Shown in pieces: positions 38,801-53,500 of a stretch of 64,000 nt of DNA. The position numbers and the translations under genes are program-made. Numbering within the stretch: position 1 is the stretch's first letter; each line of letters begins with the position of its first letter. The stretch lies in the NCBI GenBank assembly GCA_030544215.1, contig JARZZO010000010.1, positions 56,927,564 to 56,991,563 of the forward strand. Direction: 5' to 3'. The stretch is from Zantedeschia hybrid cultivar. Lineage: Eukaryota > Streptophyta > Magnoliopsida > Alismatales > Araceae. The notes below the pieces were generated by a model. That model was not told the origin of the DNA. It saw only the letters and a list, made by a program, of their open reading frames with translations, and did no database searches.

Positions 38801-41485
38801 CTCGTGTACATGGTCAAGTGTGTAAGGTGATTATTGATAATGGGAGTTGCATCAATGTCATCTCCACTCGACCGTTTCCACGCCTTGGGCTGACTGCTGG
38901 TGACCACGCTCACCCCTATCGTATATCCTAGGTGGATTCTACTTCACCCCTATCGTATATCCTAGGTGGATTCTACTTCCATTCTGATTCGGACACGTTG
39001 CCTCATTCTGATATTTTTCCCACCATACAAGGATCAGATCTGGTGTGATGTTTTACTGATGGAGGTTGGGAGCATTATTTTGGGGAAGTCATGGCTTTAT
39101 AATGTGGATGCGGTCCTCTATGGCCGGTCCAACATTTGTGTATTCCCATACGGGTGACCTGTGCATTACTTTGCATCCTTCCTAACCTAAGTCGTCTACC
39201 TAGCAGGAGACGGCTCATCTTAGTACTCCTACCTCTTCTAGTCCTTCCACTTGTAATGCCCCTGCCTCTTCCAGTGCTACACCTTCTAACACTCCTGCCA
39301 CACAACACAACATTGTTGAGCACTCCTATTACTTTAGTTTGACCCATTCGAGTAGCACTCCTGCTCGCAGAACTTCTATCCTTCGTGTACCACCCACCGG
39401 GACCTTAGAACTGATCAGTGCCAAGGAGCTAGAGTATGACCTTGAGGAGAACAAACCATTTTTGCCTTGGCAATGAAAGAGGTTTAGGATGAGACCCCGA
39501 CGGAGCATCCCGCTGAGGTCACCTCTCTCCTTTAGGAGTTCCAAAATGTCTTTATAGAGGACCTCCCGGATGGATTACCACCCATGTGTGACATTCAACA
39601 TGCTATCGATTTGATTCCCGGATCCACCTTGCTCAACCTGCCGTATTACTATATGAATCCCACTGAACACGCTGAATTTTAAAGGCAAGTTGAGGAGCTC
39701 CTAAGGAAAGGTTCAATTCGTGAGAGCATGAGCCCCTACACAGTCCCTGCACTATTAGCTCTAAAAAAGGATGGTACTTGGAAGATGTACGTGGACAACC
39801 GCGTGATAAACTACATCATGGTCAAGTACCATTTTCCTATTCCCCGTTTGGATGATATGCTCGACATGATGGCGAGTCCCTGTGTTTTCGAATATTGATC
39901 TAAAAAATGGCTATCACTAGGTTAGGATTCAACCTAGAGATGAGTGGAAGACGACCTTCAAGACGAAGGACGGATTTTATGAGTGGTTGGTCATGTCTTT
40001 CAGGCTGTCTTATGCCTCTAGTACCTTCATGTGGCTGATGACTCAAATATTGTGACCCTTCATCGGTGTATTTATGGTCGTATACTTTGATGGCATTCTC
40101 ATTTACATCTATTCTAAATATGATAATTTAGATCACCTAAGCCAGGTGTGTCATGTCCTTCACCGAAAGAGTCTGTATGGTAATCTCATATAGTGTGCAT
40201 TTATAACAAACCATGTGGTCTTCTTGAGGTTCATCGTATTTGCTAAGGGTGTTTCTACCGACATGGATAAGATTAAAGCGAACGTAGAGTGGCTCAAGCT
40301 GCAGACGATTCATGATGTTTGGAGTTTCCATGGCTTAGACCTTCTACTATCGCTTCACTCACGGATTCAGTTCCATCGCGACACCGATCACAAATTACCT
40401 TCGAAAGAAAGACTTTGTATGGACGAAGGCCGCTGCTTCACCCTTTTATGACATCAAAGAGCGCATGACCCAAGCACATGTCCTTCGATTGACCGACTTT
40501 TCAAAGGCGTTTGAGGTTTCCTGTGACGCTTCTGGTGTCGAGATAGGTGAAGTACTTAGTTAGGAGGACCATCCAGTAACATACTTCAGTAAGAAATTGA
40601 ATAACGCAAAACTAAGGTACTCCACCTATGACAAGAAGTTATATGCAATAGCTTAAGCATTGAGACACTAGAGATACTATCTACTACCGCAGGAGTTTGT
40701 TTTATACTCAGACCACGAGGTCCTCAAGTTCTTCGATACCCAGAAGAAGTTAACTTGAGACAGTTGATGCATTAAATTTCTTCAAGCCTACACTTCTGTT
40801 ATGAGACATAAGACATGTGTGGAGAACCGCATGGCTGACGAGCTAAGTCGTTGATCCTCCTTCCTATCAGTTGTCAACGCGAAGGTCACAGAATTTGAGC
40901 AGCTTCGAGAGTAGTACTCATGCTGCCCTAATTTTGGTCCAATCTACACAGCCTTTTAGTCTCGACCCTCGAGAGAGCACAATGATATCCTCCAAGAGAG
41001 TTACTTCACATATCTAGGTTGTGCATCCCATGGACTTTCGTCTATGATTTTTTTGTTCTGGGAGATTCATGTTGGTGGTCTGGCTAGTAATTTCGACCAA
41101 AACAAAACCATCGAGTTGGTTGAGTACTAATTTTTTTGGCCTAGTATGAAGTGCGATGTGGCCCGTATTATAGCTCAGTGTCGCACATGCGCTACAACGA
41201 AGCAGAAGCAAAAGAATACAGGCATGTACACCACGCTTCCTGTGCCTGATTGCATGTGGTAGGATGTCAATATGGATGTTGTTTTACGCTTAACACGAAC
41301 AGTCCATAGGTATGATTCCATCTTGGTTGTCGTTGACAGATTCTCCAAAATGGCACATTTCATCCCATGTTCGAGGACCTCTAATGCATCTTGAGTAGCT
41401 CACATGTTCTATAAAGGAGTGGTTCGTTTGTAGAAGTTGCCCAAGACTGTCATCCCTGACAGGGATGTTCGATTTGTCAATTATT

Positions 41486-41530
<45 letters not shown>

Positions 41531-44500
41531 CACTCTATAAATACCTCCTAGGGGGTGGCTGCTGAAAGGAGCTGAAGGAGAAGGTTTTGGACAGACTGGA
41601 CGATTTGTTAGAGTCCTTTTCTGAAGAAAAGAAGGAGAAAACACTCAAACTCTACCCGTAGATAGATTCAAAGCTCTGACACCGTGCAATAAAGATTAAC
41701 ACACATGCTTTGTATAAAAAAAATGAAAATAAATGATGGTCCATTCTTATTGTTAGAATGGCTATGAGTTTAATAAGACGGTAGTTCATTCTTATTGGTG
41801 GAATGGCCATTAAGTTTATAATGCACTCTTATTGATAGAGTGACCAATAATCATTTTTAGTGGTTCATTCTTATTGGTGGAATGACTATTAAATTTATGG
41901 TTCACTTTTATTGATAGAGTGACCAAAGTCCTTTTCTTGGTTCATTCTTATTGGTGGAATGGCCATTAAATTTGTAGTTCATTCCTATTAGTGGAATCGC
42001 CATTAAGTTTATGATTCACTTTTATTGATAAAGTGACCAAAAATCATCTTAAGGATTCGTTCCTATTAGTGGAATGACCAAAGTTCATATGGTTCACTCT
42101 TAATTGGTAGAGTAACCAATTTTTTGATGATTCATTCCTATTGGCGAAATGGTAAAAATTGATGTAACTTGATGTGTACACTAAGTACACTTAAATAAAG
42201 TTTTACACATGGTTGATGCATGTCCAATTTCATTTATTTAATGCATGTCCAATTTCATTTATTTAATGCATGTCCAATTTCGTTTATTTAATACATGTTC
42301 AATTTCATTTGTCTAAATGGTAGATGTGTTGACCAAATTAGATGTGCTTAACTTTAAAAATCAAAATAAGTGGATTTCGGTTCATTCATATTGGTTGAAT
42401 GGCCGATAAAGTCTTTAATTCATTCATATTCGTTAGAAGACCATTAAGTTTTAAAATGATATTGTTAGTTATGTAGTGGTTATTATACCCATTAACTAAG
42501 TCCTTTCTTTACAAATTCCTAAAAAAAAAAAGCAAAAGAAAAAAAAAGATGCTACTCGAATCCATCTAATCTTAATAATTTCTCAAAGAATTCTAAAAGG
42601 ACACCTGAAGAACACTGTCAAATTCTTTAATGTTCTCTAAGGGTTTTAACGAAGATTTTGCTCAAAAGCATATTCTTTTAACAATTTTTAAAGTTCATCA
42701 GCTTACATGCCTTCATGCGAATCTAAAGTCCTCTAAGTATCCTTTAGAATATCCTTTAAGATTTCTATAAGGGATTCCAAAAAATAGGCACCGAACTCAT
42801 AAATTCCATGCAAATGTCTAAAGCAAAATTTATTTCCTTTATTGTGTGTGGTGCAATCTCTAATTTTCTTGTCGTGCATTTTTATTCAAGGGCATCAACG
42901 GTCAGTTAATCAAGGATTGTCAATCAGTGATTGGCGTAATTAATATTGATCGAAGTAAGTGGGGAGAAGTCAAATTCACGGATCCACTTGTCTGATCTAA
43001 AACCCTAAACTCCTTAAGAGCAAATCCTAAGTTCTCAAAGTCTACACTTAAAACAAAACAAAAAAAAAATCTTTTAAATTTAAAATCTTTTCAATTCTTT
43101 TCAAAAGAAAAGAAGGATTTCAAAAAAATCAAGTCTTACACTAGCTTCTTTTCAAACAAAATCCACGCAAAAGCTTTAACCCACAAAATAGAATACAAAG
43201 ACTCCATAGGAAAAAAAATTCCATTGTTTTTCACCATTTTACATATCTGATTTGCTAATATCAACCTGCATGGTAGAGAGCAGCTGTAACATCTTCAAAT
43301 ATTCTTCTTCCTCCTCTTTGGGACCCCCTGTCAAGTAATCCTCCACTGAACACGATTATTGGGAACTACAAAACCGGAACTCACTTTCTACCATTTGTCA
43401 ACTACCAAATAGAAAACGACCAGGAACTTATCTTTCAAATAAAATTCTCCCGCACATCTGTCCAAGCGTAAATAAGTAGAAATGCCATTACCCACCTTGA
43501 ATTGAATTCCTCTCTCAACCCATGAAGCTTGGCTTTCCAAGTAGAAGTCACAAAGACTGATTATCTATATTCCAAGTGAAATAAGGGAACTATAGTGTTT
43601 AGAGTAAATAAACTTATTACAGAGCACTTCATCCTCATTCATGAATCTTCATACTATTTTGCCTAGAGGAAAGTTTATGTGTACCAAAGTTTCCACTCCC
43701 AGGCCCCTTTTGTTCAGTGGTTTACAAAGATGATTCCATTTGACTAAAGGAATTCCTTTGCTGTTAGAATTGTTGACCACCCAAACAAAGCTTCTGCAAA
43801 TACTGCCCAATAAAAGGTAAGTAGAATCAGATCACGACCGGGAATTGCCCAGTCTCCATTTGATCAAGATTGGGAATACATCGACCAAATCGGCCCCAAC
43901 CCAGTGAAAAAGACCAAACCTTGGTGCAGCTCAATATTTTAATTTAAAAAATCTGAAAACAAATATGAAAAATCAAGAAAAATTGAAAAAAATAAAAAAT
44001 AAAGATCAAAAGGAAACAAAAAAAAAATGAAAGTGGCACACTAACAATCAAATCTAATGGAATTACATTGATTTAGGTCAGTAATGGTCAATTGAGGATT
44101 TGGGATTATCTCATAACTTGAATAAATCATCAAACATGAGAAGATCGAATAGATACTACATTACTAGTTGGATAAATCAAAAATAAATAAATAAAGATTT
44201 GGGCAGGGGTTTAAAACCCATTGATTTCATATCAGATAGATCAGAGCTGGATTGGGCAATCCAAGCAGGATTGGCCCTACTTGTGGTCGATCCAGGCCAA
44301 TACGGTCAAATTCTGGCCAATTCCAGGTTGATTTAGGATTTTTTATCATTTTTTAAATTTTCTTTGAAGGTTTGATATTCCCCCATTACATAAGATAGTA
44401 AAGGAACTATAGTTGAAATTCATGTTATGTGCATCTGCCAGTTACTGACCCACTAAAGTTGTAACAACTAATATTAGTCTATACATTCATGGAAGATTCT

Positions 44501-47500
44501 GATCAACAGCACGAATCTGACATCTTCTGAAGAAATACTGAAGAGGAATCTTTTCAGCTAAGGTCAAGGATCGCACACGAACAGAGACTCAAGTTGATTG
44601 ACAATCTACAACATCATGCATATTGACAATGCATCATGCAGGAGTCAAATCGCAACAATCAAGCTACACATTGTAGTATTGTACAGTAATTTGACTATGG
44701 AAAATATGAAATACTCCTTAAAAGGTTTATACATCGCTAAATCCAGATTTCAAGCACAAAGTATTACGTCACATGATAAACCACGAAAGCCTTCATTAAC
44801 ATCTGAGAAGTCATTCTGAATACCAGTCACTAACCTTGAAATATGCTATTGCATCTTGTCGTTCAATGATTGACTTTGAATCATAGAGAGGCCTAGCCAG
44901 CCAATTTCTAAGCAACCTTTTTCCAAATGCCGTCACACAGTGATCCAATTGAGAAAATAGTGTCCTAGATTAAAAGATGCTATTCCTTTAGTACAGATAC
45001 ACTTCAGAAAGTAAGCATGCAAACTTAGAAATGAATTGCAATTACCCAGAGACACCTCCATTTCTGTTCTCTAATATTTCAAGATTTTCAAGTGCAGCTG
45101 CGTCAAGTATCATGTATGTTTTCTGAAGCATACTTGTGATGTCAGAGCATGGAAGTGGCTCAAACTTAGCACATCTAAGCAATGATTCATCCAATAAAGA
45201 TTGTCTAAGATAATACAGACAGCCTCCAAAAGCAGAAAGGGCATAACAACCATTCTCGCCTGCGATCACAAGATCCGATAAGCCATCTGGCAGGTAAACA
45301 GAGTCTTTCACCGCATGATCATCAGAAGTGTCATTTTCCAGAGATCCTTGAACTTGCAGATGCTTAAACAGTCGAAAAATATTTTTGACCTCGTCAATAG
45401 TCTTTACAGCATCCCAAAACTCCACAGAAGGGACCAACTCATTAACTAGAGGGCACCTTGTATGTCTATGAATTGCTTTTTCGGTTTCAGCACTAAGATG
45501 TTTAGAGGGCTTTATGATTTCCACAGGTCTCAGTTCAGACAGCATCGAACATAAGCACTGTCGCTCAGAATCATCTTCAAACTGACAAGAAATTAATTAG
45601 GACAATAAGGATATAATACATGTGTTGCGAAAAATACTGACATTATCATTATCTTTTCAAGAAAAGAAAGGGATCTCACTGTTGATCATAGATAGCTGAT
45701 AAAAATGAAAAAAATATCTGCTTCTGGGATCGCATACCTGTCCAATCATAAACTTGCTTGTAGACACATCAACCACACAAACACCTAAAATGGTTTTCTC
45801 CTGATTCTTCGGACTCGGACATTTCTCGGTCAAAGACAGCAGATAGGAGGCATCAACATTAGTAGATAGCAGCTCCCCCTCAGTCAGAGTCCCTCTTGAA
45901 ACCACAGCACATATTTCACGTTTCACAACCTTTAAAAGCACAGTTAAGAGCACATAAATCAACGACATACCACAATGTCTTAAAAGTAACGTCATATATA
46001 GCTTTAAGATGAACAAAATTGCCTTGGAAAACATAGAAGGTAGAAACTATACTTCATTAGGTGTCACTTGTTACTAAAACAGATGGCAAGATGTAAATAT
46101 CAAAAAATGTTGATTAAAGTTAAAGCTTCTTAGGATGTAGTAAACAACCTTGTCTCTAGTGCCCATTTCCTTGCGACGAAGTTCAAGCTGCTCAGGTGTC
46201 TCAGTTTGCTCAACAACAAGGACTCGATAACCCTGCATGAAGAAGATACTTCAACAAAAGACATCCATGTTGAGGGATGAAGAGGCAATATGAATTTGTC
46301 AATAAATTACTGCGTAAATCAAGAACAGAGAAATATGAAAATAATGTGCAAAGCCAACCTTTCTGACCAATTTCTCTAAATTCATGGAAAAATTCTTCTC
46401 AGGAAATCCACAATGTGGTTGTTCTCCCTAAAACATGAAAAGAAATCCACAGAAGGAAAATTCATTAAATTGATGTTGCATTAAGTATCCATGTTAGACA
46501 AAAGAATAATGAAATTTGGGAAACTAAAGCATCAACGTGATAAGAACACACTGACCATTATCATCCCTTAATCTGATTTGCTCTACGATTGACTACACAT
46601 TGCTTTGAAATAGGGACAAGAGGTCATGCTTTGAAATAGGAACCAAAGGCCAGAATGTTTAAATAATATTAAAGCCATAAATGCAATCAATTCTTCGAAA
46701 GTCACAGGAACATTACAAATATGTAAAAGAATAATAACAAATAAAGTTATAAGCTCAAAATTCCCAACTCGTGTACAAAAATGTTACCAACTAACCAGTT
46801 CTGATGAAAGAGCCATCATGTGAGTCTGCAATTATTTCAATGACCACTTCCCTGATCCACACAACAAGCCTTTGGAAACACCACTTATCCCTGCTAGGAT
46901 AAGTTTGATGTCTCGTCGCTTACTGTACACCCTTCACTTGTTCCAGCTAATGGTCCATACGTCAGACAACAGTAGATGGGCAGTTACAAAATGGTGATAC
47001 ATGGGTTCGTTCCATTGCTCACAACTCATAGAGTAAATTGTGAAAAATGTGGACTAGATATTGGAAGAAAGATCTGCACCTTCAAGAGGAAGTCGGATGC
47101 CGCAACAGCAAACCAAAACATGTACCTCTGGTCCAGTAGCCAATGACTGGTAAGCCAAGGATACAGATAGTTAACCCAAACTCCAGCCACATTTTCTGGT
47201 ATCCAAGTGTTAGTATCAACTCCAAGATTTCACCAAATGGAAGCTTGGAATTTGCTTGATCCCATCCTAATCCCAATCTGCATCAGAGTTAGACTGTATC
47301 CAACTTGGTTCCAACAAAGCCAACTAGATTCCAACCTGACAAACTGGTCCGATAACAATTTAATCCAGATGATTTCAATGTGGATCTAGCCAGTTCCAAG
47401 TTATTTGACCTCTCCTTGAGATATGAACCCCATAAAAGTGATCAAACCCTGAAATACTCCAGAGTCCTAATCCTATGAACAGACTTCTTCTTTTGTAAAA

Positions 47501-50500
47501 GATTTGTAGTTCTTTTGACATTTTATACAAGGACCTGATGACCTTCCTGAAATTGGAGAGGGCCTGGCCAATGAGTCAGTTCCATCTGACTGAGCTGATC
47601 TAACCCTCTTCAGATCAGTCCTCCAGTCCATGATGGTAGATAACAGTTCCAAGGAATGGCCAATATGGTTCAACTTGCAGGCAATCAACCTGATGACGTG
47701 GAGTCGTGGACTCACCATAATCAGCTGGAATTGGCCATATTTTTTCCTTTTTTCTGGACCTAATCAGCTTGAATTGTTCTTAGGACCCTCCATATGGGAT
47801 GCACTGACCTGTCCTTCCACATTAGCTGGCTAAGGAAAAACTTGACTGAAGCCCAAGCCAACGAAGATCTGGTTTTCTTGGGAAACAAACACACAGGAAA
47901 GAGGAAAGGGGGGAGAGGGGGGAGGGGAAGAGCTAAGTACATTGCTAAAATAAATCAAGAAAGCTTACTAAGATGATATGTGGCAATAAATGTACTGCAA
48001 AGAAACAAAAAATGCTGAAGAAAATTTCTAACAATTATCATAGGCTATGTGGTTGATCAATTCATACCTTCATGTACTGCAGTTCAAGTTCCTTCACTCC
48101 AATATGTGCATCCATTTCAAACAATTCATAAAATTTTCCCATCTGCTCATGAAAATTTAGTTCTTACACAATGTCTTATTAACTGAAAAAAAATCACAAT
48201 AATTTAACTACTTCAACCTTTGAAGTAGATATCCACCTTAAAAAATAAAACCTTGTCCATATGCTTAGACTTGAATTCCCACCATTGTCTCTATGAAAAC
48301 AGAAAGCCAATACTATGAAGCAACATAATGAAAATGAAAGAAAAAAAAAGGAAAGAGTATATCAACCAGAATTCATGATCTATAAAAAAACTACCTGGCC
48401 ACCTGATAAGCTCCTCAAGAAGTCTGGGGGCAGGTACAGCGTTTTTGGATCATAATTTACATCCCCAGGGAGCCTTCTATTTGCATCCTCTCGGCCCCTG
48501 TTCCAGAGAGTATAACATAAGCTCACACAACATAGAAATGGTCTTTGGCATCTAATATGGAGGAAGGAAAATGTGACAAGCAAAGCAGGAAAAGGAAGAT
48601 TTGTGTTACGCATTGATGATTTCAATATGGACACAAGTGGATAAGAAAGAAATCCAATAAAATATCAACAGACCATTGAGTATTCAAATTTGCTGTGGGA
48701 CAAGGGAGAGAGAAGAGTTTAAGATGTGCAGAGATAAGGAGAATTAAAGCATTAGGTTGCAGCAGTAAGAAGCACCAGTGCACCCAACTGTAGGTGTCCC
48801 CGCCAAGCAGGATTGTCGTAGGTAGTTAACCAGGCATAGTTGAATTTGACTTGGAATTTAGAATGGGAGTGAGGAACCATATTAGGTCACTCCATCAGAT
48901 CACTTTCGGTTCCAGTTCCAGTGGATGTGGAAATGGGCCTATATCTTTGATAGTGGATCCTCTTGTTAGGAGTGTCTATGGATCCGTAGGTAGAGAACTG
49001 CCACAAATGTATAGCTACAGTAACAATCAGAGGAGAAGCATATTTGGTGTGGGGGTCAGCTCCGATTGGTGATTCATGAAACTCTATAGCGGTGTTGAAG
49101 CATGAGATTTCCAAGGAAAAAAGGCTCAGTCCCATTACAAAGATATCAATAGAGAAAATGCAGATTATGATCCACAACCAATACATGATTTAAGTTTTTT
49201 TCTACCTGAACCCTAAAATTGAGCAATCCTTCTTTAATGCACCTCTCTATTTATCAACCTAGGTTCCTTGGATAGCAAACGTAGTCAGCATATATGATGC
49301 ACTGCTTCAACATCTAAAACTTCACTCTGAGCCCTAGGCTTGGTATAGATGGTAAATCCAAGGAGCATAACGTACTGTACTTGTTGATGAGTAACAAACA
49401 AGACCTACCATGTCAATTACAAACAACGTAGAAAGTTATATATGGAATCAACGTTTTTATTCTTTTATAATTCCTTGATTTCTAAAGCAAAAAGTGGGAT
49501 TGGAGCACCAGTCCGTTAAAAGAGTGAAACTATTCATCTGCTATTGAGAAAAGGGAAACAATAATATAAAGTTACGAAGTAACTAACCCAATTAGTGTCC
49601 AACTAAGCCAAAAGATGTACGGTGACTCAAGGTTAAGAAACCCGGGATCGGGTCCCGGATCGGCCAGTCCAAAACCGATCGGATCGGCCGATTCCGATCC
49701 GAGTCAGTCTGATCCCGGCCGATCCTAGCTGAATCAGGCTCGGCTGGTTCGGATAGTAGAAAAAAATAAAAAAAAATATGAAAAAATGTGGAAAAAATAT
49801 AAAACACAAGTCTAATGCATAATTGTGTTGAAATACATTGATTTGAAGTACATAAGATGTTGTTGGACAAAAAAACCTTGAATAAACTTACATATATGAT
49901 TATGAACTTACATTTATTCCAAACGTACATTATACTGAATGAACATATGGCTAACATACTCATCCCATGACATATAGCTCTGATAGTATTGTTCATATTA
50001 CATCACATACCGGCTATAGTCATCCGTATTGGTATAAATGACTGAAAATTGCGGATATTCTAGACAACCCCCTGAATAGTCGGATGTATCAGAATGTTGA
50101 GGAGGGTAAACTACATATCCAGTAGGCTGACTATACCCTTCGTATGGAGAATATGATGTTACATCTGATAGTTGCTCCTGATATTCCTGAGGAGCTTTAC
50201 CTTTGTCCTTCCTCCTTGATCTACTGAATGTTTGAATGGAAGATTCTTCACGTCCTCCTCTGCTACAATGATGTTCATCTTGGGTAGCATGTGTGTATTC
50301 TTCTTCTCCAGTGAATTGAATTAGTGGAGCTGGGGCTGGGGCACTGGTAGGATCTCCGCCATCCTCAGAACTGTCGGCGCTCGTCTTTGATGTCGAGTCA
50401 TTTGAGGTTTGATATTGGACCTCATCACTTGGTTCTGGCGTTTCATCATCTTCCTCGATAGTCTCCAGATCAGCAATTTGAATTCCAGTACCACTCTTCC

Positions 50501-53500
50501 TTTTGCTTGGTGCTTGTTTTTTGCTCTTCTTCTGACGTTTTGGAGAATGAGGTTGAAAATCAGTAAGTAATGGAACATTATCTAACTCACCTTCCGCCCA
50601 TTCCCGATCATTTAGGTTGAATTCAGGCTCATTTGAGGTGCTTGCATCAACCCATGCATTTAGTGGATGTTGCTCCTCGAACAGCTCATCCAAATCTATG
50701 GGTTCTTCTGCATGTGTCGTCTCTGTGGCTTGTCCGGAAATTATCTCTTTCTCCTGCCTTTGAAGGTTCCTTATGAGCTCCAGATTTTTTAGCTTCAACC
50801 TCATGTTATAATGACATAATACTAACTTCTCTAGACGGCTCGACTTCAATCTATTCCTTTGCTTGGTGTGAATCAAGTCAAAGGTGCTCCAGTTTCTCTC
50901 ACAGCCTGATGAAGAGGTTGTTTGACTTAAGACCCGAATTGCAACATAGGCTAGATCTTCATATCCATATGCTTTTCCATGATCTAGCCACCAGTCAGTT
51001 GTAAATAGAAAATTGGCCATGTCAACAATGTGCAAGCTATAATTAAAATTTAAGTAGAACATCTAGTTAATAATTTTCAAACCTGGACTCAAAATTTTGG
51101 CAGCTCTTTGAGCAGTACTTGTCCTAAAGTGGTATAACATCATTCTGTAATCATGCATTTGCTTGCATGCCAATATTGCTCTGTCCTCATCTGCAAGCAT
51201 ACGCTTAATAACAGACTTAGCCTCCATCAACACTTCCGAACAACTATCATAACTATCCTTCTTCCCATCAGTTCTAAACATGTACTGAGGGTTGAAAAAA
51301 TAACATAAATAAATAAGTCAAAGTTAGTTATTACTTAAGAAAAATGTGTGTACAAATAATACATATAGAAAGTTACTAGCTTACCAGCTGCATGAAGATC
51401 GAGATGTAAAGTGTGTTCTCAACGTCTGTCTATTATGTCCCACCACTTCACAAAGGTTGTTGGGTTGTTCAGTTGAATGAGCTCCTTAGCTCTGTTCATA
51501 GTTTCATGTAAATATCCCATATCCGATCTTCTTTCTCCATCACAAGATCGCAAGACACGGACAAGCGGTTCTACAACATTTAACACCGCTTGCACCCCCC
51601 TCCAGAAGGGTCTAGACTGAATTAGATCAGCCACTTTCTTACCTTTCTCTCTGACCTTAGTTGGTACATGCCGCAATATGTGATTCTCCCAATCTTCCGA
51701 TGCCACCATCCTAATCAAGTTGTTCTTTTGTTGACTTAAACTATCTAAAGAGATATATTGAGATGCAAACCTGGTGGCTCCCGGACGAAGCAACTCTCTT
51801 CCATGAGTATGTGTGCGCATGATATCCAGAATGTTGTTGTGATTGTAGATGAATGTGGTGATAAATCGACCACTCTTGACCACTCCATCTACCATCGGAT
51901 CAGAGCAAATGTCTTCCAACATCAAGTCAATACAATGAGCAGAACAGGGAACCCAATATAAATGTTCTCTCTTCTGCATCAACATTTGTCCAACTAACTT
52001 GAACGCCGCTGCATCGTCCGTAACCACTTGGACAATCCTTTTTTCGCCCACTTCTTCCACCACTTGATCCATTAATTCACACAGGTACTGGGCATTCTTT
52101 ATTTTTCCAGATGCATCAATAGACTTCCAAAATACGGTTCCAGCTTTACAGTAAATTAAGAAGTTGATCATACTTCTTCTTGTTATCCCTGTAAAGTTCC
52201 AAACGTGATAAGAAATCAGAAAGAGACCCATTCTGATTAAGAAAAAATGAAGATAAGATAAGAAACTGAATATAAGATTTATGTACATGTCCATCCATCG
52301 CACATTAAAGTGCATCCATACTCATCCCAGATCCTTTCAAATGATTTAATGTATGTTCGGATGTCATCAACTTCCATATCCAAGTACTTGTTGTATATCT
52401 CATATGGAGAAGGTCCTTCAACCCCTTTGCCAACTTCTTGTATGGTCTCGATCATGGACTCATAATATGGCCCCTTGGCCGCATTAGCAGGGATACTGTT
52501 ATAGAAAAACCACCTAGATGTAGCTCTCCCTATCTTCTCCTTACAAAGTTTTAAGTTTTTGAATGCAGCACTAATAGAAGATTGTTTATCCCTCTTCTTG
52601 GTGAGCAAGGGATCTATTGGACCTACTCTAGGATCTCCATCTCTAGTGAACTCCTGAGGCAGCTCCTCGCATACATTAGTGCTCATGCCGGCGCTAGTGC
52701 TCCCTTGTGCAGAAGGTGTGGAGCCACTTCCTTGTCCTCCATATCTTCCAGTGTGTCGAAATAAGTCATCATCTGCAAAGGACCGCCGGCTTGCTTCCAT
52801 TGCACGTCGCAATTCAGCTTTAAATGTAAAAGAAAAAAAATTAATCTACTATAACTATTTGTCTGAAAACGTTAAATGAAGAACATAAAAATAAGTTAAA
52901 TAAGAAACTTACTTGTATCCCAATCATCAACATTTATAGGTTGATTACTTCCACCAAGCCGGACTCCAGCATCAGACCTTCGCGCTGGTTCAGACAATTC
53001 CTCTCGAATTTCCTGTCTTCTTCTGGCAGTGCTTGCTTTGCTTGATTCATTCTCCTTCATGTAAGTTCGAAATTGGATCCTAACCTCTGAAGGAACTCGA
53101 TCACATGCTGCAACTTCGCCTTTTATTCCAGCAAGATGTTGTTTGAATCGGTAGACCCCGCCAGAGACAACCCGGTTGCAATATTTGCATTGTACCTTTC
53201 TTTGGCCCATGTCCACCGGTGTGCAATGACCCCAAACAGGATCAGCACTAGGAGGATTCCCAGATGACCGCTCAACAGCACCTTGAGATGTCATTCCTTC
53301 ACAGCACAAGAAGATGAGAGATCGCGGAGCTTGTAGTAGACTAGAAGTGACCTCGTGGGAGAGATGGAGAGAGAATTCTATGATCGAGAGAGTGGGAGAG
53401 AGAGCAAGAATGTTAAGAGGCTCAAAGGGCAATTGTGGAGCCTTAGGAGGGCCTTGGGGGGGTTTAAATAGACCCCCAAGGCCCAAACTAGCCGTTGCTG

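Larger units (their letters stand above)
5868..44834 (-). other. MSH6: MSH6 intron 10, about 39 kb, filled by nested retrotransposons
   Basis: The donor GTTAGT (44834) and the acceptor ending ATTACAG (5868) bound a 38,967-bp intron. It contains chromovirus copies (6491-17500 and 38440-41488), an Ogre-like Tat element (about 17.5-38.4 kb) and a pol-less LTR element inside that (25499-33468). The coding strand of every LTR element here is opposite to MSH6. This is an inference from exon order; spliced reads across 44835/5867 would confirm it. Confidence 0.85.

Noticed and set aside
47060..47960. Short plus-strand frames in MSH6 intron 5
   Set aside because: No homology or splice support; likely part of a diverged repeat.
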